A DNA stretch of 64,000 bases, from assembly GCA_963678275.1 (NCBI GenBank), contig OY782765.1:2976001-3040000 (forward strand), in the 5' to 3' direction. Within the stretch, counting starts at the first letter, position 1; each line of letters opens with the position of its first letter. Below are positions 45,525 through 54,829 of the stretch, one piece after another. The notes under the pieces are model-generated. The model was given only the letters and a program-made list of their open reading frames with translations, ran no database searches and was not told the DNA's origin. A program made the translations under genes and the position numbers. The stretch comes from G963677445 sp963678275. GTDB taxonomy: Bacteria > Bacteroidota > Ignavibacteria > Ignavibacteriales > Melioribacteraceae.

Positions 45525-45619
45525 ATCTCTGTCGTCCAGCTAATTATTTTATGCTTTAAACTGAAGAATATTGATTTAGTTATTAAAAGAGTAATCATCA
45601 ATTAAACAATACCTGATTA

Positions 45620-45885
45620 CCAAGCTGACCACACCAGAAACAAAGGGTAATAAATTTACTCGAAGAAAGTCCTTCCGGTCTGAATAACCTTAAAACTAAT
45701 TAGGAAAACAACATTGTTGCGGAATTTCCCTCTTGGGTAGTATCAACCAAGCTCATACAGAAAGAACTCTACGGGGGATCAACAGAGTTCAGCCAAAATA
45801 AAACTGCAATCCGGATTGTCGACAAAAATTTTGCGATTTTATTTAGAATCATAACTCCTTATGGAATAGACCGGCTTTACCAGAA
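45620..45885 (+). repeat. Worn box-J fragment, box-A and box-I
   Basis: ATTGTTGCGGAATTTCCCTC (about 45720) matches an arm of box-J. Box-A is at about 45828-45868 (GCGATTTTATTTAGAATC, AACTCCTTATGGAATA) and runs directly into ACCGGCTTTACCAGAAGT (box-I). Confidence 0.45.
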
Positions 45886-46044
45886 GTGAAGATCAACTTA
45901 ATTGATACTGGATAATTGACAATTGATAATTAAAGGATGATTCAGTTGTTATATATCACTTTATCCTGTTAGTCTTTCTAAACCACTTGATCCTTATATT
46001 CCTTCTTTTCGGCATCCATCAGCAAATTCCGCCGGGAATATTAC

Positions 46045-46510
46045 CCTGTTGAATAAGGTTAATAAGGTCTGATTTTGCCGGTTGGGTATTTCTGCTGCTA
46101 AAGAGTCCCAGTTTCGGAAAACATCAAATTTTGAATTTGACAGCAACAATGATTGAAATTAACCTCGTAAAGACTCTTCAATAATCAGAGGTCGAAACCC
46201 CCTCCCCTTAAGATTTTAAGGGGAGGATGGGAGGGGTTTGATCTACCTTGAATTGGAACCAAACCTGAGGAAAGTCTATTTATTCCACCAGTAGGAATAG
46301 ACGTTTTCACATAATTATAATCTTTTTGCCTGGATGGTTCAAAAATCAAGAATAAGGTATTTCGTGGGATTTTGTAATTTGGTGATCTGGTGGCATTTTC
46401 CTGCCTCAACCCGTGAAATCAGAGAAATCTGCGGTAAACCTTGTCTTTTAAATGGTTCATTTTTAATTGATAATTGTAATCCCACCATTTGGCTTGGAAT
46501 TTAACTCATT
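46045..46510 (+). repeat. Box-E interrupted by a fragment of the 528-bp repeat, ending in box-A
   Basis: Box-E starts at GTTGAATAAGGTTAATAAGG and is broken near 46095. The insert (about 46100-46330) matches the box-T unit, with CCCCTCCCCTTAAGATTTTA and GGGGAGGATGGGAGGGGTTT. Box-E resumes at TTCAAAAATCAAGAATAAGG and ends in a worn box-A (46486-46505). Confidence 0.65.
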
Positions 46511-46659
46511 ATGGAATAACCATTATCCTTCTATCGGGGATGGAAAATTAAATCAAGGCGCCTGATTCAATATTATGCCACAAAAAAACAAGAAAATATT
46601 TGGTATGCGTCTCATTCTTATCTCTTTTTCAGCCAATTGCTTAGTAAATATAGAATAAG

Positions 46660-47106
46660 TTACCTAATTTTTCCCCAGGCAGAGCCTGTGGAAAACACCC
46701 TATCGGGGAAAACTATTTATTCAATAAGAAGTTAAATTCTACGCTAATTGGTAAGAAATTTATCAGCAGTTAGAAAGTTTTATTGCCAGGTAAAAGTTTT
46801 GTAATTACTCGTGGTGAATCCTCCCCCGACCTCCGGCAAAAGACGACCGGAGGCCACCCCCTCCGAAGGGGGACATTGTGTCTTTTATCCCCCTTTGGAG
46901 GGGGTGGATTCAAAGTGTTTTTCTTTGAAGACGGGGGAGGACTTTCCTTGAGCTAACCGATAACTTTTCTTTTTCTGACTCTTTCAGCTTATGGATTTTG
47001 AATCGCGGCCTGACTATCGGCACATGTTATTATAGGGCTTTTTGACAAATTTTGCTCCCTGGATTATCCTCAACATGTTGGCGTTAGTGTGGTGATAAGA
47101 GCCTAT
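46660..47106 (+). repeat. Box-P plus box-B cassette
   Basis: Third copy of the cassette at 2066-2560. From GGTGGATTCAAAGTGTTTTT (about 46902) to the end the two are almost identical. Box-B (about 47015-47106) has lost one base in its first palindrome (GGCACATGTT). Confidence 0.75.
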
Positions 47107-47117
47107 GGCAGGTTTCT

Positions 47118-47651
47118 TTATTCTTTTTCCCACTTTCCGCTGCATAAATTAATGCCGCGCGCGTGTTTCATGAAGTTATCTTCAGCTTCAGTAAGTTCAA
47201 AAATGCTCTCTATTTTATCATAATGGTATATACATTTGGTAACAAACCTGTTTCCCGGAAATAAAAAATAAAGAGTGTCCTTATTAACTCTGAATTCACC
47301 CTTGTACTCATTTCTTGGGATTGCATTTTCATCCCCGCAATAAGTAACTTTACCCAGACTGGTTAATTTCAGGTGGCTGTATGTTTCGATATCTTCTTCG
47401 CAATAGCTCTCTATCGGTGTTCCCGGACCGCCAACAGGTGTTTCGGATTCATAACAATCATAACGCACTGTTATTTCATATTCATGAATATAATCTCCCG
47501 CCAATTCGGGATTTATACAGGACCCGACGGGAAAATAAAATGGATAAATTTTTGGCGGCCGCGTCTCTTTATGGATTCGGCCCATCCTGGTAAAACATGC
47601 CGGAAGAAAAAGAATTGGTAACACAACTAAAATTAATGCCCATTTTTTCAT
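47118..47651 (-). CDS. Small lipoprotein, function unknown
   Basis: About 177 residues from the ATG at 47651, which has AAGGAG seven bases upstream. The lipobox is L-P-A-C, near residue 20. The mature part is beta-rich with several Cys residues (Y-D-C-Y-E-S, Y-C-E-E-D, Y-C-G-D-E, C-I-Y-H-Y, N-L-C-S-G), perhaps forming disulfides. The sequence around H-L-K-L-T-S-L-G-K-V and T-L-Y-F-L-F-P-G-N-R looks lipocalin-like, which is only an impression. It ends 12 bases from box-B and begins 26 bases after the metallopeptidase-like gene, probably the same transcript. Confidence 0.65.
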   Translation of the reverse strand: MKKWALILVVLPILFLPACFTRMGRIHKETRPPKIYPFYFPVGSCINPELAGDYIHEYEITVRYDCYESETPVGGPGTPIESYCEEDIETYSHLKLTSLGKVTYCGDENAIPRNEYKGEFRVNKDTLYFLFPGNRFVTKCIYHYDKIESIFELTEAEDNFMKHARGINLCSGKWEKE

Positions 47652-47677
47652 CAGCGCTCCTTCTATTCTCAAAATTT

Positions 47678-48481
47678 TTATAAATTAAGAAATTTTTTAT
47701 AACCTGTCAAAAGGTTCTTTAAATCTGTTCCATATATCTCTCTGAAAAGCTCTTTATATTCACCCGGTTTTTGTATATAACGTTTCAGATACTGCCTCAA
47801 TTTCTGTTCCCCATTAGTAATACATAAGTACTCAATGAAATATTTATAATAAGAATAACTGAACAACAGCTCCTTACCTTTCATTTTCAGGGGATTTTTT
47901 TCCATCAGGCCGTCAAACTCAAACTTGTATCTTCTACAGACTTCCTTAAATTCCTCCCTGCTGTAAAAAGTGTGGCCGCTGAAATATTCCGCTATTCCCT
48001 CAACAAACCAGCCCTGTTCGTGCATTTCGAGCGCGTTTTCCAGTGATGTGTTCTGATCAATAAGCATGTGGGAAAGTTCATGCTTTATATGCGGTCCCGG
48101 TCCCGCTTTGGAATTGCGCGCTTTTGGTCCTATGTATATTAGATTTGCCATGCTAAGCGAAACAGAATAACCGGCGCCACCCATCCAGGGGAGAAAACGT
48201 TTCATACTGCCATCCCTGTTTACAATAAATATCTTCATATCATCCTGGTAACGCAGATCGTGAAATTTTTCCTCCGCTTCAATAATTTTATCAATCCTGA
48301 AAACAATGGAATCTTTCCCGGTGATATCTTTAATATATAACATCCCCCTGCTGAATTTGATTTTTTCATATCCCGGTTTTATCGGGTTCCAGGGAAAAAG
48401 AGGCCCCTGGAAAAGATATATCAGAATCATCAAAAAAACAACAGCCGCCGCGCCGGAAATCCACTTCCATTTCTTTTTCAT
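47678..48481 (-). CDS. Membrane-anchored gluzincin-like metallopeptidase
   Basis: 267 residues. An N-terminal membrane helix (about 8-25) anchors it. The zinc motif H-E-L-S-H is at 134-138 (catalytic Glu135), and W-F-V-E-G-I-A-E-Y-F (158-167) supplies the third ligand, as in peptidase MA-like enzymes. The preceding beta region (about 40-125) looks like the usual N-terminal lobe. It probably acts outside the inner membrane. The downstream lipoprotein gene is 26 bases away. The substrate is unknown. Confidence 0.78.
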   Translation of the reverse strand: MKKKWKWISGAAAVVFLMILIYLFQGPLFPWNPIKPGYEKIKFSRGMLYIKDITGKDSIVFRIDKIIEAEEKFHDLRYQDDMKIFIVNRDGSMKRFLPWMGGAGYSVSLSMANLIYIGPKARNSKAGPGPHIKHELSHMLIDQNTSLENALEMHEQGWFVEGIAEYFSGHTFYSREEFKEVCRRYKFEFDGLMEKNPLKMKGKELLFSYSYYKYFIEYLCITNGEQKLRQYLKRYIQKPGEYKELFREIYGTDLKNLLTGYKKFLNL

Positions 48482-48605
48482 TTACCCTGATCCTCTCAAT
48501 TATCCTGGATATATTAAAAAGACGACTTAAACAGTTATATGTTGCTTCAGGTAACTTATCGTATGTTCGGGATAAAAATGGAGATGGAAAAAATATCCCG
48601 GTCGA

Positions 48606-48940
48606 TCCGGAATTCAGAACTCCTGACTCCCATCAAACTATTTTGTCATGATGTTATATACCGAGACACAATTTAACGAATTTTTTGCGATTTGATTCCT
48701 TCCCCTAAGGCGCCGAATAAAATTCAGAGTGTATTATATGGTGTACCTGACGGCACACTCTCAAGCTTTATTCTTTTTTCTACCAATATTTTGCCCCTGA
48801 CGGAGTAATCTTTTTCAGCAATTTTTGTTATATGTCCCGTTAGGGACATCATATTGGTAAAAAGGAGATACGAAAAATATTCGGTGTGCCGTCAGGTACA
48901 CCATATTTATCAGCGGGAGTACAATAAATATATTTTTAAC
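48606..48940. mobile_element. MITE-like element, copy 2 (core 48737-48905), with shared flanks
   Basis: The core has TATGGTGTACCTGACGGCAC at one end and GTGCCGTCAGGTACACCATA at the other. Flanks are also shared with copy 3: GAACTCCTGACTCCCATC on the left, and TTATCAGCGGGAGTACAATA on the right. The true mobile unit may therefore be about 330 bp. Confidence 0.8.
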
Positions 48941-48955
48941 AGTTCAGGTAATTCC

Positions 48956-50269
48956 CTAAACATCAGGAAGCCTGGAGCTCGTAAAAGCCCCGGCAATACC
49001 AAAAAGAGAAAGAACGAGTATTATTCCTTCAGGCGATATCATAGATGCCAGGGCGCTTATTCCCCCGGTCAGCAGAAGAATAACTCCGATTATCGTATTG
49101 CTCACAGCTACGTAATCGGTTCTTTTGTTGCCCCCGGCCATATCGATAATGTAAGTTTTTCTTCCCAGCCTTACTCCGCTGTGCGCGATTCCGAGCACAA
49201 ACATAGAGAGGGGATAAATCCACCAACTGCTCCTCAGGAAAGGGCTTAATATTACAACAGCGAATATAACAATACCGAGTGACGCCGATATAATCGCTGC
49301 CCTGACCATAACTTTCTTACTCGAAATATCAGCCATTTTCCCCCAGAATGGAGCGCTCACACTTGAAGCGATACCATTCGCGAGAACAAACAACCCGAGC
49401 AGATATGTCTCGCTTCCAAGATGCCGCTGAGCCAATACCACATAAAAGGGAGCTGTAAGAGCTGAACATAACAGAAGAGCCCTCGATATAACAAAATTCC
49501 GGAATGGTTTATCTTCCTTGAGCAAACTAATTCTTTCCAGCGCTTCCTTAATGGCATTTCCACCACCGGAGGTTTCACCCGGGTACTCATTTACAAAAGA
49601 ATAAACACCCGCGGCAAGAAGCCATAGCGAGGCGGCAAAAAAGAGCAGAACGCTGTAAAAAGTAATGTTATCTGAGTTTTCCGGCCTCAGCATCATGAAT
49701 ATTCCCGCGGCCAGGATAAAGAGACCTGAAATGGATGTGCTGAAACCATTCAGACGTCCCCGTCTGGTTTTGGGGATGGTTTTACCTGTCACATCCTTGG
49801 AGGCTACCGAGCATAAACCGCGCGCGAGGCTGAATATTATAAGCAGCCCCATGATTAACCATCCCGCTTCGGCTCCGCGGAAATAAATTGCTGTCAGCGC
49901 TATTCCCATTATTGAAATAAACTGTAAAATGGATCCTGCCACCCATACCCATTTCCGCACTTCCTTCCGCCTTATATAACCGGCGATAAAAATCTGCGGC
50001 AGCATCGAACCTGATTCACGAAGAGGCACAAGAAACCCGATAAGATATACAGGGGCGCTGACATACCCCATAAGCCACGCGAGCACCGTTTTGGGACTGC
50101 TGAGAGCGTCGCCAAGTTTTGTTAGTGTGTTGCTGATAATTATCAGAAAAAAATTTACCGGCACATACCTGCAGGCATCATCCGAAATTTCTTTACATAC
50201 CCTCGCGTCCTCTTCATTGAGAACAAGTGAATATACCGACTCAATTTTATTTAATAACGCGCTTTTCAT
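48956..50269 (-). CDS. MFS transporter
   Basis: 437 residues with about twelve hydrophobic helices in two halves separated by a loop near 225-250 (E-Y-P-G-E-T-S-G-G-G). An unusually long soluble N-terminal part (about 1-40) contains several Cys. G-R-L-N-G-F near 175 and F-W-G-K-M-A-D-I-S-S-K-K near 315 fit the conserved cytoplasmic loops of the superfamily. The substrate is not predictable. It starts 14 bases before the next gene region and may be co-transcribed with the gene at 50284. Confidence 0.85.
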   Translation of the reverse strand: MKSALLNKIESVYSLVLNEEDARVCKEISDDACRYVPVNFFLIIISNTLTKLGDALSSPKTVLAWLMGYVSAPVYLIGFLVPLRESGSMLPQIFIAGYIRRKEVRKWVWVAGSILQFISIMGIALTAIYFRGAEAGWLIMGLLIIFSLARGLCSVASKDVTGKTIPKTRRGRLNGFSTSISGLFILAAGIFMMLRPENSDNITFYSVLLFFAASLWLLAAGVYSFVNEYPGETSGGGNAIKEALERISLLKEDKPFRNFVISRALLLCSALTAPFYVVLAQRHLGSETYLLGLFVLANGIASSVSAPFWGKMADISSKKVMVRAAIISASLGIVIFAVVILSPFLRSSWWIYPLSMFVLGIAHSGVRLGRKTYIIDMAGGNKRTDYVAVSNTIIGVILLLTGGISALASMISPEGIILVLSLFGIAGAFTSSRLPDV

Positions 50270-50283
50270 AGTGTAATGTTGTT

Positions 50284-50784
50284 TTATTCTTTCCGAATTT
50301 CCTTATTATTTTTTTGCCTATCCAGGATATAATTCAGCAACTGGACTTTCTGATCATGATCCCTTTTCTCAAAGTCATAATATTCATCCTGGCCGAGGCC
50401 CCCTCCTATTCCTGATCCTACTATTCCTCCTATTATCATTCCCAGTCCTGCTGCAATATACTTACCCATCGAACCGAAAAAACCATCATCCAATCTATCC
50501 CCCCCGAGCATGTAATATCCGGCGGCCCCTCCCGCGGCGACTCCGATAAGTCCTCCCATTACCGATTTGGATTCCCTCTCCCTTGTCATCGATTCAATTG
50601 AGTCAATTAAAATTGTGTAGGTTTCACCGAAATGATTTACATAAAGAGTATCCTCACTGACTTTGTACAGAACAACATCTGTATAAGGCTGTTCAGATAT
50701 GGTCATAATATCCCATATTTCCTGCCCGTGAAGAGCGCTCAGCATTAAACAGAAGAAAATAAAAATAAAATATCGTTTACCCAT
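50284..50784 (-). CDS. Secreted glycine-zipper protein
   Basis: 166 residues. A signal peptide (1-20, ending L-H-G-Q) is followed by a small beta region and then glycine-rich segments (G-G-L-I-G-V-A-A-G-G-A-A-G, then G-L-G-M-I-I-G-G-I-V-G-S-G-I-G-G-G) of the glycine-zipper type that can insert in membranes. It is upstream of the MFS gene on the same strand, 14 bases apart. The role is unknown. Confidence 0.7.
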   Translation of the reverse strand: MGKRYFIFIFFCLMLSALHGQEIWDIMTISEQPYTDVVLYKVSEDTLYVNHFGETYTILIDSIESMTRERESKSVMGGLIGVAAGGAAGYYMLGGDRLDDGFFGSMGKYIAAGLGMIIGGIVGSGIGGGLGQDEYYDFEKRDHDQKVQLLNYILDRQKNNKEIRKE

Positions 50785-50854
50785 TTTTCCGGCATCCCTG
50801 TATTAATTAAATAAAATCATACAAGATTAATTTACTATTTTTTAACCAAATAAA

Positions 50855-51559
50855 TTATCCCTTAAAATTTACACATTCCAGCCATAATTTTTCAAACATA
50901 TTCCTGAACTGGGCAATCAATCCTTTTTCATAACTTACAACGATATTTTCCGAGTTATATTTTGAGGCGCTCCTTGTCCAGTTGAAGCTGCCGTTTACAA
51001 GTCTCCTGTCATCAAAGATCGCGAACTTGTGATGCATAAAACTGGGGCTTGTATCCATTTTAATATGAATTCCTTTCCTGGAAAGATAACCGATATCGCT
51101 TCCGCGGTCATTGGTTTTGTCGTTATCAGTGATAATTCTGATTTTAATTCCCCGGTCATAGGTTTCCATAATTTCCCGCCCTATATTATCATCCGATATG
51201 GTAAAGAGACATATATCAACAGAAGAATGAGCGGTTCGTAATAGTGAGATAATTGCGTTCGCGCAATCGTCGCCGGGACTGAAATAAGCCTCCGATGCTT
51301 CCGAGTAAAATCTTTCGCGCGCGTTATCAATTGTTTTTACAACATTTTCGAGCCACTTTAATGACAGGGGATTGATATTCTCACATCCCCGGTAGTATTC
51401 ATTTACAACATCGAAAGCCCTGTTGCGCGCATAATTCAGCTCCTCAAATGTGTTCCCCGGATCATTCAGCAGCTCTTTTAATTCCGATTTTTCTTCCCCC
51501 GAAAGATGGAAGTTTTTGAAAGATTCTTCCATAAAAGAGGTGATTTTTGTTTTACGCAA
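50855..51559 (-). CDS. Single-HKD phospholipase D-like nuclease
   Basis: 234 residues. After a helical N-terminal part (1-90) the PLD domain starts at Y-F-S-P-G-D-D-C (92-99). The catalytic HKD motif is H-H-K-F-A-I-F-D (His176, Lys178, Asp183), followed by N-G-S-F-N-W-T. One motif per chain means a dimer is needed for activity, as in Nuc and mitoPLD enzymes, which cleave nucleic acids or phospholipids. No signal peptide is seen, so it should be cytoplasmic. The gene stands alone. Confidence 0.87.
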   Translation of the reverse strand: MRKTKITSFMEESFKNFHLSGEEKSELKELLNDPGNTFEELNYARNRAFDVVNEYYRGCENINPLSLKWLENVVKTIDNARERFYSEASEAYFSPGDDCANAIISLLRTAHSSVDICLFTISDDNIGREIMETYDRGIKIRIITDNDKTNDRGSDIGYLSRKGIHIKMDTSPSFMHHKFAIFDDRRLVNGSFNWTRSASKYNSENIVVSYEKGLIAQFRNMFEKLWLECVNFKG

Positions 51560-51641
51560 TCAGTAATTCCCGAAAATATGGATAAATAGTTGAATAAAGA
51601 ATTTAAATGAAATAATTTAATCAAAAACCTTTAACAATCAG

Positions 51642-51878
51642 TTATATTATATTTTTAATAAGATAATTGCGGTACTCTTCTCTGTAATCAAATTCTTCAT
51701 CTTCCCGGACTATACCACTCAGTGATTTAACCAGGGGATTGATCTCTATGCTCTTATTTGTAAGCTCCTCCCTGTTTTCCGATCTTTCTTCAGGAAACTT
51801 TATAAATTTCAAAACTGACGGCAATGAGTCCCCAGGCAGTTCTTTGATTTTTTCAATAATAACTTCACTCAATGCCAT
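51642..51878 (-). CDS. Small DUF2281-like, antitoxin-like protein
   Basis: 78 residues. The N-terminal half (S-E-V-I-I-E-K-I-K-E-L-P, then S-V-L-K-F-I-K-F) follows the DUF2281/antitoxin pattern of a short strand-helix. The acidic C-terminal half (E-D-E-E-F-D-Y-R-E-E-Y) could wrap a toxin. No toxin gene adjoins it: the 243 bases on the left hold no ORF. It may be an orphan antitoxin. Confidence 0.5.
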   Translation of the reverse strand: MALSEVIIEKIKELPGDSLPSVLKFIKFPEERSENREELTNKSIEINPLVKSLSGIVREDEEFDYREEYRNYLIKNII

Positions 51879-52122
51879 CGCAATTCTTTCCTGATTTTAA
51901 TTCAAAAAAAATATATTAAATCAAATATAAAATCAATAGTAGCAAAAAACAGGTCGGTCAGATTTATATGGCTCAGATCAGGCTAATCAAAACAGAACCA
52001 GTTTCCGGCAATGTTATACTTTACCGGTGGAAGAAAAATAGATTATCAAAATGAAACAGAAAATATTATAATTTCTGAGACATTTGTGATAAAATCAATA
52101 TATATATATGGCAGAGAACAGG

Positions 52123-52779
52123 TTATTTAAGCACACCGCCCCATTCGAATAAAGAAAACCCGGTTCTTTTACCCTTCCTTATTTCCGGCTCATTTAGAAC
52201 CGTTTTATTATCCCGGTTTTCTTCGATACAATAAAATAACCGGAAAATATTATCGGGGGTGACCGAAAGCTCAAGTTCAATATATTGGTCAATAATATCC
52301 CTGTATTGCGGGTATACCAGCCAGGATTTATTATCATCAAGCAATGGCAGCCAGTATTCAAGGAAATCGTTTATCTCATGAAAGGCAAACCCGTGCGCGG
52401 CCAGGTTGTTCCTGAAAAACTGTTCAATTTCTTCACCTTTAACAATCCAGCCCTCTTTATATTGGAAACGGTCTTTAAGTTCGCACTCGTAGAAGAGATA
52501 ATCATAATCATCATTAATTATTCCTTCGGGAGTAACTGTTACATTCCATCCCTTGTTATATGCCGGAACAGATTCAATCACTTTGCCGCCATAAGGGAAA
52601 ATCAGGCTCACTTCAATTTGTATGGTTTTTTCAGGATATAAATAAATATTTGGTTTTCTTACAACAACATGGGAAGTATCGGAATCATCAAGATTTTCAA
52701 CAATAGTATCATTTTCCTGACAGGCGGAAAAGATAATAACTATCAGAATCAGTATCACTGCTATTAAAGGGTAACGCAT
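52123..52779 (-). CDS. Lipoprotein, function unknown
   Basis: About 218 residues from the ATG at 52779 (GGAGG nine bases upstream). The lipobox I-F-S-A-C puts Cys at residue 20. The mature part has R-K-P-N-I-Y-L-Y-P-E-K-T, typical of a secreted beta-sandwich family in which a short K-P-x-I-Y-L-Y-P motif opens the domain. Acidic and aromatic residues are frequent. Related proteins are seen in many bacteria without a known activity. It is monocistronic. Confidence 0.65.
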   Translation of the reverse strand: MRYPLIAVILILIVIIFSACQENDTIVENLDDSDTSHVVVRKPNIYLYPEKTIQIEVSLIFPYGGKVIESVPAYNKGWNVTVTPEGIINDDYDYLFYECELKDRFQYKEGWIVKGEEIEQFFRNNLAAHGFAFHEINDFLEYWLPLLDDNKSWLVYPQYRDIIDQYIELELSVTPDNIFRLFYCIEENRDNKTVLNEPEIRKGKRTGFSLFEWGGVLK

Positions 52780-52997
52780 TCCATCCTCCCGTGGATTTTT
52801 AATTCTCAACAAAAGATCACAATTACTTAGGTCTGAAATATATATCTATTTTATTTGACCAGCCAGGCAAAAAGGGATGACCGTTGTTCCGCCCCGGGGC
52901 TGCATCAAATTCCCTAAGGCGGCGAGACAGAAGCCATTTCGCAATTATAAATAAAAAATTGTACTCGTTCTCGTTTTTTATTATACCTTGATCGATT

Positions 52998-53038
52998 ATT
53001 CCGTTAGCAGTTAAATTCTACGCAAAATGGCAAAGTTT
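52998..53038 (-). repeat. Box-A, inverted, beside a box-D arm
   Basis: ATTCCGTTAGCAGTTAAATT then CTACGCAAAATGGCAAAG is box-A reversed. The box-D arm TTGTACTCGTTCTCGTTTT lies just to the left (52963-52981). Confidence 0.6.
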
Positions 53039-53194
53039 TAAGTTAAATGGCAGTAAAATTCGCATTAGATTCCGGTCTTTTTGCAAAGAACGCAAAAAAC
53101 CGGAATGACAAGTAATTAGGTCTGTAATTGATAGAATAGTCAGAGTCACAGTTGTCCCATGAGTCCCACTTTTTATTATACCTTTTACTTTGTT

Positions 53195-53332
53195 CTGGCT
53201 CTGCCAGTTTATGAGTACGTATTTAGAATCGCGGCCCGGTTATCGGCAACATGTTATTGGCGGGCTTTTTGACAAATTTTGCTCCCTGTATTATCCTCAA
53301 CATGTTGGCGTTAGTGTGGTGGTAAGAGCCTA
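53195..53332 (+). repeat. Box-I-like hairpin plus box-B overlapping a stop codon
   Basis: GGCTCTGCCAGTTTATGAGT precedes box-B (53240-53332), which keeps both AACATGTT palindromes. The last bases of box-B (GAGCCTA) contain the CTA that is the TAG stop of the minus-strand gene at 53330. Confidence 0.68.
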
Positions 53333-54337
53333 ACCATAATACTCTGGAAATTCGTCATTATCCTTAACATAATTGTACATCTTCTCCAGGGAATTTCTCG
53401 GAGTCACGCCTTCTTCCAGGGCTATTTCATACTCCCTGAGGAAATATTCTTTTTGTTTGATTTTATATATTAACCCTAATAAAATATATAACGCAACTTC
53501 CTTATCCTCTTTAATATAGTTTCTCTTGAAATATATAATCGCGTTATCGTACTCATATAACTGAGAGTAGCACAAAAATCCCATTTCAGTTAAGTTATTA
53601 ATTCTCCTTTCTTTTGCGTAATCTTTTTGCCAAACGCTTACTTCCTTTGTTTGAGTGTTTTGTTCCTCTTTAATCATTTCGCTGCATTTTTTTATCGCCA
53701 GCTCTCTCATATCGGTAGTCTTTAAAAACTCCAGGATAACATCCATTAATTCTGAATAGAGCGTATACCTGTTTAATCCATTTTTGACCATTAATTCTAT
53801 GGCATTTGATATAAAGTCAATTTTGTTTTGATATCGAAAATTTATCGAAAGAGTTTTATGAAAAAATTCGATTTGTTCAATGCCTATTGATTCAAATGAA
53901 TCATACGTGTTAAAAATTACGTAATCACAGGAATAACAAAGGAGTGTGTATAATTTTTCAAGCGATTTACCTGCCAAAGGCAAATTTGCTTCAACATCCG
54001 CCGCCTTCGACAAATTTTTATAAAGACGCTTCACTACGAACCGCCATTTAGGACGTTCCTTTTTGGGCACAATCCTGTTCGGTATTGAATAGCACAGACT
54101 TTCCGCATTCGCAACAAATTCTTCCGTTTCAAATTGCAGTGATTTGATATCAGGCGTTTTGTTTTTTACGGTTTTTTCTTTTGATCCTTTTAAAGCGTCA
54201 GGACTATTTATCATCATGTCGATATTAATATCTTCTTTAATCGCTTTGGGTATGGCTTTATAAAGTTCGGCGATGATCAGCCTCAGTTGCTCATCTGAAT
54301 GCCCCTTGAGAATGTTTCTGACTTCCGCTATTTTCAT
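53330..54337 (-). CDS. Helical hypothetical protein
   Basis: 335 residues. M-K-I-A-E-V-R-N-I-L-K-G-H-S-D-E-Q-L opens a short helical domain (1-45) that I associate with uncharacterised Bacteroidetes proteins. After a Lys-rich linker (45-75) come helices to the end, with a TPR-like pattern near 255-310 (F-L-C-Y-S-Q-L-Y-E-Y-D-N-A-I-I-Y-F-K). No catalytic motif is visible. The stop codon is supplied by the box-B repeat, so the C-terminus may have been trimmed by the insertion. Confidence 0.6.
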   Translation of the reverse strand: MKIAEVRNILKGHSDEQLRLIIAELYKAIPKAIKEDINIDMMINSPDALKGSKEKTVKNKTPDIKSLQFETEEFVANAESLCYSIPNRIVPKKERPKWRFVVKRLYKNLSKAADVEANLPLAGKSLEKLYTLLCYSCDYVIFNTYDSFESIGIEQIEFFHKTLSINFRYQNKIDFISNAIELMVKNGLNRYTLYSELMDVILEFLKTTDMRELAIKKCSEMIKEEQNTQTKEVSVWQKDYAKERRINNLTEMGFLCYSQLYEYDNAIIYFKRNYIKEDKEVALYILLGLIYKIKQKEYFLREYEIALEEGVTPRNSLEKMYNYVKDNDEFPEYYG

Positions 54338-54509
54338 GATATTTATTTTGTTAATAAAAAAAATTGTTCGCTGTTCTTAATATACGGATAAATTATTCTT
54401 CGTCTCTCAAATAATGTACAGAAAGAAAAAATTTCAAGGGAAAACTCCGGTGAAAATGTATTTTGGGCTGAGAGAATTTGAAAGATAAATGGGAAACGCG
54501 AGGATTCCA

Positions 54510-54565
54510 CAAACCACCCTGGATAATCAATTACTTTAAGAGATTCCCGATAAACTAAGATCAAT
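54510..54565 (-). repeat. Box-G, inverted
   Basis: GGATTCCACAAACCACCCTG then ATAATCAATTACTTTAAGAG is the reverse complement of 29395-29430 with a few changes. Confidence 0.45.
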
Positions 54566-54589
54566 AGCATTTTAAATTTATAACACGTA

Positions 54590-54745
54590 AACTGGCAAAG
54601 CCAGAAACACTGAACCTGTCCGGTAGCTGAGCGGAGTCGAAGCTACCGCCGCTGGTTTCGATCCGCCGCGGCGGACTTACCACCGGCTGTGTTCATGAAA
54701 AATTTTGCCATTTTGCGTAGAATTTAACTCCTTACAGAGTAATTC
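54590..54745 (+). repeat. Composite unit I-H-A, copy 1
   Basis: Box-I (AACTGGCAAAGCCAGAAA), then box-H: CGGTAGCTGAGCGGAGTCGA with inverted arm AGCTACCG, a palindromic CCGCCGCGGCGG, and ACCACCGGCTGTGTTCATGA. Box-A closes (TTTTGCCATTTTGCGTAGAA). It is nearly identical to 60593-60749. Confidence 0.82.
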
Positions 54746-54781
54746 ACGGATAACAACTTCACAGGATATTTTCCAAAATCT

Positions 54782-54820
54782 CCGCGATTTCATTTTGCGA
54801 GAGGAAAGGAGTTCTGAAAT
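54782..54820 (+). repeat. Box-K repeat
   Basis: CCGCGATTTCATTTTGCGAG then AGGAAAGGAGTTCTGAAAT, placed just past the stop of the glutamate-synthase-like gene. Confidence 0.58.
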
Positions 54821-54829
54821 AAAGAATCA

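Noticed and set aside
45282..45605. 107-residue ORF in the inverted box-P copy, and the counterpart at 2047-2286
   Set aside because: They lie on opposite orientations of the same repeat and share a short peptide only because the DNA is repeated. The frame is lost in the 46660 copy.
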